Positions 1-3,703 of a DNA stretch of 7,074 nt are shown piece after piece. This DNA comes from an uncultured Eubacteriales bacterium. GTDB taxonomy: Bacteria; Bacillota; Clostridia; Oscillospirales; Oscillospiraceae. The position numbers and the translations under genes were made by a program. Under the pieces are notes generated by a model. The model worked only from the letters and a program-made list of their open reading frames with translations, was not told the DNA's origin and did no database searches. Position 1 is the first letter of the stretch. Each line of letters begins with the position of its first letter. The DNA lies in assembly GCA_900553805.1 (NCBI GenBank), contig USEU01000074.1, positions 1 through 7,074 on the forward strand, in the 5' to 3' direction.

Positions 1-8
1 GAACGCTA

Positions 9-1355
9 GTGGAAAGAGTCATCCTAAAAAAGCTGCTGGACTGGAAGAATTCTCCATACCGCAAGCCCCTGATTTTGAAAGGCGTTCGCCAGGTGGGGAA
101 GACCTGGGTATTGAAAGAGTTCGGCAGGCGCTACTATGAAAATACTGCCTACTTCAACTTTGATGAAAACGAGGAATACAAGCAGTTCTTTGAAACAACC
201 AAGGATGTTGACCGCATCCTGCAAAATCTGATGCTGGCCAGCGGGCAGAAAATCGTTCCTGAAAAGACCCTGATTATTTTTGACGAGGTGCAGGACTGCC
301 CCAAGGTCATCAACTCCATGAAATACTTCTGCGAGAACGTCCCCCAGTATCATATCGCCTGTGCCGGTTCTCTGCTGGGCATTGCGCTGGCAAAGCCGTC
401 CTCTTTTCCGGTGGGAAAAGTAAATTTCATGCAGATCGACCCCATGACTTTTTCGGAATTTCTGGTTGCCAATGGGGATGATAATCTGGCAAAATACCTG
501 GAAACCGTGGAGGAATTGGAACCGATTCCGGACGCATTTTTTAACCCGCTGTATGAAAAACTCAAGATGTACTATGTCACTGGCGGAATGCCGGAGCCGG
601 TGCTGATGTGGACCCAGGCCCGGGATGTGGCGGCCATGCAGGAAGCACTGGGCAACATCATCGGGGCCTATGAGCGGGATTTCGCCAAGCACCCCAATGT
701 GAGCGAATTTCCCAAAATCTCCATGATCTGGAGGTCCATCCCCTCCCAACTGGCAAGGGAAAACAAGAAGTTTATCTACAAAGTGGTAAAAGAAGGGGCC
801 AGGGCCAGGGAATACGAGGATGCCCTCCAATGGCTGGTGGATGCACGGCTTGTCCACAAAGTCTACCGCAGCACCGCACCGGGACTGCCTATTGCGGCCT
901 ATGACGATTTGTCCGCCTTCAAGATTTACCTGGTAGATGTGGGCCTCCTCCGCCGCCTTGCCCAACTGGCCCCCACGGCCTTTGGGGAGGGAAACCGTCT
1001 GTTTACGGAGTTCAGAGGCGCATTGACGGAAAACTATGTGCTGCAATCCCTGATTCCGCAGTTCGAGGTCACCCCTCGCTACTGGACCCAGACCAACCCA
1101 CCCTACGAGGTGGACTTCCTGATTCAGCGGGAGAATGACATTTTCCCGGTTGAAGTCAAATCGGAGGCTAATACGTCCAGTAAGAGCCTGAAGAAATTCA
1201 AAGAGCTGTTCCCGGACCAGGTAAAACTCCGTATACGCTTCTCCCTGGATAACTTGAAACTGGATGGGGACGTGCTGAATATCCCCCTGTTTATGGCCGA
1301 CCAGGCGGACCGCCTGATCGGATTGGCGTTGAACCGGCAAAACGGAAATCAATAG
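9..1355 (+). CDS. AAA_14 / DUF4143 family ATPase, 448 aa
   Basis: This is a cytosolic P-loop ATPase of the AAA_14-DUF4143 family, common in Clostridia and archaea and without a settled function. Visible motifs are Walker A GVRQVGKT (residues 25-32), Walker B LIIFDEVQ (88-95), a sensor-like GSLLG (120-124) and the family signature PMTFSEFL (145-152). The C-terminal part carries EVDF (367-370) followed by PVEVKS (380-385). This D369...E382-x-K384 arrangement resembles the core of PD-(D/E)XK nucleases. Length and ends match complete family members. The start taken is GTG at 9, which gives the usual family opening (xERxIxxxLxxWKNSPxRKPLIL). Only eight bases lie upstream, with no visible ribosome binding site and no in-frame stop, so a start outside the window cannot be excluded. 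The gene ends in TAG and is followed by its own terminator, so it is probably transcribed separately from the Fic operon. The family assignment is firm; substrate and role are unknown. Confidence 0.9.
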   Translation: MERVILKKLLDWKNSPYRKPLILKGVRQVGKTWVLKEFGRRYYENTAYFNFDENEEYKQFFETTKDVDRILQNLMLASGQKIVPEKTLIIFDEVQDCPKVINSMKYFCENVPQYHIACAGSLLGIALAKPSSFPVGKVNFMQIDPMTFSEFLVANGDDNLAKYLETVEELEPIPDAFFNPLYEKLKMYYVTGGMPEPVLMWTQARDVAAMQEALGNIIGAYERDFAKHPNVSEFPKISMIWRSIPSQLARENKKFIYKVVKEGARAREYEDALQWLVDARLVHKVYRSTAPGLPIAAYDDLSAFKIYLVDVGLLRRLAQLAPTAFGEGNRLFTEFRGALTENYVLQSLIPQFEVTPRYWTQTNPPYEVDFLIQRENDIFPVEVKSEANTSSKSLKKFKELFPDQVKLRIRFSLDNLKLDGDVLNIPLFMADQADRLIGLALNRQNGNQ

Positions 1356-1370
1356 GAGCGTAGAATTTGG

Positions 1371-1406
1371 CAACAGGGGGAAGTGTTTTCCTCCTGCTGT
1401 TTTTTT
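1371..1406 (+). terminator. Rho-independent terminator after the DUF4143 ATPase
   Basis: The left arm at 1371-1382 (CAACAGGGGGAA) pairs with the right arm at 1388-1399 (TTCCTCCTGCTG) around the loop GTGTT. The 12-position stem has one A-C mismatch and one G-T pair. It is followed directly by seven T residues (1400-1406). It starts 15 bases after the ATPase stop codon and ends at the first base before the repeats that control the next gene. Confidence 0.88.
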
Positions 1407-1459
1407 ATATTGTTCCGGTAATCCACAACATATTATTCCGAACAGTTGATATTGTTCCG
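1407..1459 (+). repeat. Three direct repeats ATATTRTTCCG (probable operator array)
   Basis: Three 11-base copies are present: ATATTGTTCCG at 1407-1417, ATATTATTCCG at 1430-1440 and ATATTGTTCCG at 1449-1459. The starts are 23 and 19 bases apart, so the outer copies are 42 bases apart, about four helical turns. All three could therefore lie on the same DNA face. The third copy sits inside the -35/-10 spacer of the fic promoter, so a bound protein would be expected to block RNA polymerase. Copies 2 and 3 also contribute a near-inverted pair, CCGAACA (1438-1444) and TGTTCCG (1453-1459), with 8 bases between them. The repeats are seen directly; operator function is inferred. Confidence 0.7.
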
Positions 1460-1474
1460 TAAAGATGCTATACT
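1446..1474 (+). promoter_or_regulatory. Sigma-A type promoter of the fic operon
   Basis: The -35 box is TTGATA (1446-1451) and the -10 box is TATACT (1469-1474), separated by 17 bases. Transcription would start near 1480-1483, giving a leader of only about 20 bases before the fic start codon. It overlaps the third ATATTRTTCCG repeat. It is the only good promoter I found between the upstream terminator and the four-gene run that follows. Confidence 0.75.
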
Positions 1475-1499
1475 GAATCCAGAATGAGGTGAGCGCAAC

Positions 1500-2393
1500 A
1501 TGTTTATGACAGTCAAGCAAGCAGCAGAAAAATGGGGCCTGTCTGACCGGCGGGTGCGGATTCTCTGTGCAGAGGGTAAAATCCCCGGTGCGTTCCAGGA
1601 GGGACGGGGCTGGAAGATTCCCATGGATGCTGTAAAGCCGATGGACGGACGGTTCAAATCCACGGAATCGCTGCTGGAACGGATTGACCGAAAGAAAGCG
1701 GAGCTGGACACCATGCGCCCGCTGACCGCCGGAGAGGTGGCCAGACTGACGGAGGAATTTACGGTGGAGTACACCTACAACTCCAATGCCATTGAGGGCA
1801 ACACCCTGACCCTGCGGGAGACGGACATGGTGCTGCGGGGGCTGACCATCGACCAGAAGCCCCTGAAAGATCACATGGAAGCGGTAGGCCACAAGGAAGC
1901 CTTTGATTATGTCCGGGAGCTGGTGCAGGAAAAAGCACCCCTATCGGAACGGGTGATTCAGCAAATCCATTATCTGGTGCTGGCGGACAAAAAGGAAGAT
2001 CGGGGCGTTTATCGCCGTGTGCCAGTCCGCATTATGGGCGCACAACACGAGCCGGTACAGCCTTATCTCATCCGCCCAATGATGGAACAATTACTTGCGG
2101 ATTTTGCGGCCAGCCAGGAGCATATTGTCACGAAATTGGCACGGTTTCATATTGAATTCGAGGGGATACACCCCTTCATTGACGGTAACGGCAGAACCGG
2201 GCGGCTGCTGGTAAATCTGGAACTGATGAAGGCGGGGTATCCGCCTATTGATATTAAATTTACGGACAGGATGGCTTATTATGATGCGTTTGACGAGTAT
2301 CACGTGAAGCATAACTTGTCCGCAATGGAAAAGCTGTTTGCAAGGTACCTTGAGGAACGGCTGGATGCGTATTTGGCGATGCTGAGGGAGTAA
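1500..2393 (+). CDS. fic: Fic family protein with N-terminal helix-turn-helix (self-inhibited, class II-like), 297 aa
   Basis: Fic enzymes transfer a nucleotide moiety, usually AMP from ATP, onto a hydroxyl side chain of a target protein. The complete active-site loop HPFIDGNGRTGR is at residues 224-235: catalytic His224, metal-binding Asp228, and phosphate-contacting Asn230, Arg232 and Arg235. The inhibitory motif (S/T)xxxE(G/N) is present as SNAIEG (95-100). It lies N-terminal to the Fic core, as in class II proteins, so Glu99 should hold the enzyme inactive without a separate antitoxin. Residues 1-47 form a MerR/excisionase-like helix-turn-helix (TVKQAAEKWGLSDRRVR, then a GRGWKIP wing), suggesting DNA binding. 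The ATG at 1500 has GAGGTGAG at 1486-1493, spaced 6 bases; ATG at 1506 is a weaker alternative. It is the first gene of a tight operon under a repeat-containing promoter, so autoregulation is plausible. The target protein is unknown. No catalytic residue is missing. Confidence 0.93.
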   Translation: MFMTVKQAAEKWGLSDRRVRILCAEGKIPGAFQEGRGWKIPMDAVKPMDGRFKSTESLLERIDRKKAELDTMRPLTAGEVARLTEEFTVEYTYNSNAIEGNTLTLRETDMVLRGLTIDQKPLKDHMEAVGHKEAFDYVRELVQEKAPLSERVIQQIHYLVLADKKEDRGVYRRVPVRIMGAQHEPVQPYLIRPMMEQLLADFAASQEHIVTKLARFHIEFEGIHPFIDGNGRTGRLLVNLELMKAGYPPIDIKFTDRMAYYDAFDEYHVKHNLSAMEKLFARYLEERLDAYLAMLRE

Positions 2394-2404
2394 GGAGAGA
2401 CACC

Positions 2405-2497
2405 ATGTCAGACAGAAAGAAGGACGGCCAGCATTTCGCGCTTGCCAATGTCTCGGAACTGCCGGCCCGCCTGTACCATCGAAGGAACAAAGATTAA
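2405..2497 (+). CDS. Unrecognised 30-residue small ORF between fic and the phosphatase gene
   Basis: ATG at 2405 is preceded by a strong Shine-Dalgarno tract AGGAGAGA (2393-2400) that begins on the last base of the fic stop codon. The frame runs 30 codons to TAA at 2495-2497. The product begins MSDRKKDGQH and ends RRNKD. It is basic and hydrophilic (7 Lys/Arg against 4 Asp/Glu), with no cysteine, no membrane segment and no signal peptide. It starts 11 bases after fic and ends 17 bases before the phosphatase ATG, so it fills the gap as an ordinary operon member would. I do not recognise the family. It may be a real small protein, a decayed remnant of a longer gene, or a translational relay. 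The strong ribosome binding site and operon-like spacing are the main support. Confidence 0.5.
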   Translation: MSDRKKDGQHFALANVSELPARLYHRRNKD

Positions 2498-2514
2498 ATA
2501 TAAGGAAGTAAACA

Positions 2515-2946
2515 ATGATAAAAATACTTTTCATTTGCCATGGAAATATTTGCCGCAGTCCGATGGCGGAGTATATTTTGAAGGACATGGTCCACAGGGC
2601 CGGGAGGGATGCGGCGTTTGAGATCGATTCGGCGGCGGTGAGCCGGGAGGAGATCGGGAATGGGGTATATCCTCCGGCGCGGCGGGAGCTGGCGCGGCAT
2701 GGGGTCAGCTGCGGCGATCATCGGGCGCGGCAGGTGACCATGGAGGATTACAGGCATTTTGATCGGATCTACTACATGGATGCCAGCAATGGCCGCTATC
2801 TGGCGCGGATGCTGCCCCGGGACGATGAGAAGATCCGGCCCCTGCTGGACCGGGAGGTGGCGGACCCCTGGTATACGGGGGACTTTGAGCAGACCTGGCT
2901 CGACCTGGTGGAGGGCTGCCGGAGGATCATGGAGGAATTTGCGTGA
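2515..2946 (+). CDS. Low-molecular-weight protein-tyrosine phosphatase, 143 aa
   Basis: This is a cytosolic phosphatase that removes phosphate from tyrosine (or, in some Gram-positive members, arginine) residues through a cysteinyl-phosphate intermediate. The P-loop CHGNICRS (residues 8-15) gives the CX5R signature with nucleophile Cys8 and Arg14. The general acid is Asp117 in the DPW loop near the C-terminus, and the family segment DRIYYMDASNGRYL lies between them. Cys13 is a second P-loop cysteine of the kind known to give redox protection in this family. Length is normal (about 140-160). The absence of the additional arsenate-reductase cysteine pair argues against ArsC. ATG at 2515 follows AAGGAAG (2502-2508) at good spacing. 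No promoter is visible in the 17 bases upstream, so it is probably co-transcribed with fic. Its stop codon overlaps the next start. The substrate is unknown, and no tyrosine or arginine kinase gene is in the window. Confidence 0.93.
   Translation: MIKILFICHGNICRSPMAEYILKDMVHRAGRDAAFEIDSAAVSREEIGNGVYPPARRELARHGVSCGDHRARQVTMEDYRHFDRIYYMDASNGRYLARMLPRDDEKIRPLLDREVADPWYTGDFEQTWLDLVEGCRRIMEEFA
2931..2935 (+). promoter_or_regulatory. Ribosome binding site deciding the GTG start of the DUF2284 gene
   Basis: GGAGG lies inside the last codons of the phosphatase gene, 7 bases before the GTG at 2943. It supports the non-ATG start and the four-base GTGA overlap, which implies translational coupling. Confidence 0.7.
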
Positions 2947-3482
2947 ATCAGGTGCTTTTGGAGCAAAGACTGGCGGAGCTTCCGCTGTATGCCTACTTTT
3001 TTACATCCCCCCGGGAGCTGGAATTCTCCCAGCGGGTGCGGTGGATCTGTGAGCACGAGTGCACCCAGTATGGAAAATCATGGGCCTGCCCGCCCGGTGT
3101 GGGGACGGTGGAGGAATGCCGGGCGCACTGCTTGCACTATGGGAAATGCCTGGTGATCGCCACCGTTACAGAGGTGGAGGACATTTCAAATCTGGAGCAG
3201 ACGCTGGCCACCCGTAGCGAGCATGAGCGGATCACCGATCAGGTGGCGGATATCCTGCGGTCGCTGGGGGAGGAGCCCTTTGTGCTCTCCACCGAGTCCT
3301 GCGCCATCTGCCCCCGCTGCGCCATTCTGGATGGACAGCCCTGCCGGTTCCCGGAGCGGATGCACCCGTGCGTGGAGAGCCAGGGCATCAATGTGATCCC
3401 GGTTTTGGAGCAGAATGGGCTTGCGTTCCAGTATGGAGAAAACGTGGTCACCTGGATCTCCATGCTGCTTTATGGATCATAG
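2943..3482 (+). CDS. DUF2284 family cysteine-rich predicted metal-binding protein, 179 aa
   Basis: The sequence matches the DUF2284 pattern of small cytosolic proteins annotated as predicted metal-binding, with no established reaction. Eleven cysteines are present. An N-terminal group is C36-x3-C40 followed by the family signature WACPPG with C49, then C59, C63 and C69. A C-terminal CAICPRC group has C120, C123 and C126, followed by PCRFPE (C134) and HPCVES (C143). The C120-x2-C123-x2-C126 spacing suggests an iron-sulfur cluster or zinc site; this is inference. The GTG start overlaps the phosphatase TGA (GTGA) and has GGAGG 7 bases upstream, so the two proteins are probably made in a fixed ratio. 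Length is normal for the family. No strong terminator is visible behind it before the ppdK promoter. Confidence 0.88.
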   Translation: MNQVLLEQRLAELPLYAYFFTSPRELEFSQRVRWICEHECTQYGKSWACPPGVGTVEECRAHCLHYGKCLVIATVTEVEDISNLEQTLATRSEHERITDQVADILRSLGEEPFVLSTESCAICPRCAILDGQPCRFPERMHPCVESQGINVIPVLEQNGLAFQYGENVVTWISMLLYGS

Positions 3483-3560
3483 ATCGGGCGATATACCCCC
3501 AAGGACTGCGCTTTGACAGAATCACCAAGGAAACGCCAAACGGGTTTTGATATTTTATTG

Positions 3561-3599
3561 AAAATTGCGAAAAAATTTTGCGAAAACATTTGCAATTTT
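3561..3599 (+). repeat. Phased TTGC repeats and inverted repeat upstream of ppdK
   Basis: TTGCGAAAA occurs at 3565-3573 and 3578-3586, and a related TTGCAATTT at 3590-3598, so the starts are 13 and 12 bases apart. The outer ends form a perfect 8-base inverted repeat, AAAATTGC (3561-3568) and GCAATTTT (3592-3599). The third copy supplies the -35 box of the ppdK promoter. The block is extremely A/T rich compared with the flanking genes, so it could be a regulator site, an UP-element-like stretch, or both. Confidence 0.55.
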
Positions 3600-3618
3600 T
3601 GGTAGACCGTGTTATACT
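3590..3618 (+). promoter_or_regulatory. ppdK: Extended -10 sigma-A promoter of ppdK
   Basis: The -35 box is TTGCAA (3590-3595) and the -10 box is TATACT (3613-3618), with a 17-base spacer. A TGn extension at 3610-3612 precedes the -10 box. Transcription would begin near 3625, leaving a leader of about 80 bases. The A/T-rich tracts just upstream would favour a strong promoter, in keeping with the codon bias of ppdK. Confidence 0.75.
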
Positions 3619-3659
3619 ATTCGGGCGTTAGATGTCATGATTTAAAAATGCACAGAAAA

Positions 3660-3678
3660 AGGCGAAAATGACTCGCCT
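3660..3678 (+). promoter_or_regulatory. Small hairpin in the ppdK leader
   Basis: AGGCGA (3660-3665) pairs with TCGCCT (3673-3678) around a 7-base loop. The loop contains ATG at 3668, which is in frame with ppdK but would add a 12-residue extension not expected for the family. The hairpin lies 10 bases upstream of the true ribosome binding site. It may only structure the leader. Confidence 0.35.
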
Positions 3679-3688
3679 GGAAAATCGG

Positions 3689-3695
3689 AAAGGGG
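3689..3695 (+). promoter_or_regulatory. ppdK: Ribosome binding site deciding the ppdK start
   Basis: AAAGGGG ends 8 bases before ATG at 3704. It favours this start over the in-frame ATG at 3668, which lacks a comparable site and sits in a hairpin loop. Confidence 0.75.
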
Positions 3696-3703
3696 TATTA
3701 TTC

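Noticed and set aside
1407..1459. A CRISPR array or replication iterons.
   Set aside because: There are only three 11-base copies with short, unequal gaps, placed on a promoter; an operator fits better.
24..1892. A 622-codon open frame on the minus strand spanning the ATPase and fic.
   Set aside because: It runs through two clear genes, a terminator and a promoter on the + strand, has no recognisable domain, and lacks a plausible ribosome binding site.
2515..2946. Arsenate reductase (ArsC, thioredoxin type) instead of a phosphatase.
   Set aside because: The fold is shared, but the extra resolving cysteine pair of ArsC is absent and the tyrosine-phosphatase DPW acid loop is present.
2759..3052. 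A 97-codon + strand frame overlapping the phosphatase and DUF2284 genes.
   Set aside because: It is a shadow frame rich in Trp, Gly and Arg, overlapping two well-identified genes.
3513..3518. TTGACA as a second, upstream promoter for ppdK.
   Set aside because: It matches a consensus -35 box, but there is no acceptable -10 box 16-18 bases downstream.
3530..3549. A terminator after the DUF2284 gene (AAACGCC...CGGGTTTT).
   Set aside because: Only a weak, interrupted stem can be formed, and the following tract is not a proper T-run.
3648..3671. A 7-codon basic upstream frame in the ppdK leader as a leader peptide.
   Set aside because: There is no Shine-Dalgarno sequence before it, and frames this short arise by chance in an A-rich leader.
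3668..3703. A 12-residue N-terminal extension of PPDK from ATG 3668.
   Set aside because: ATG 3704 has a better ribosome binding site and gives the normal family N-terminus; ATG 3668 is in a hairpin loop.
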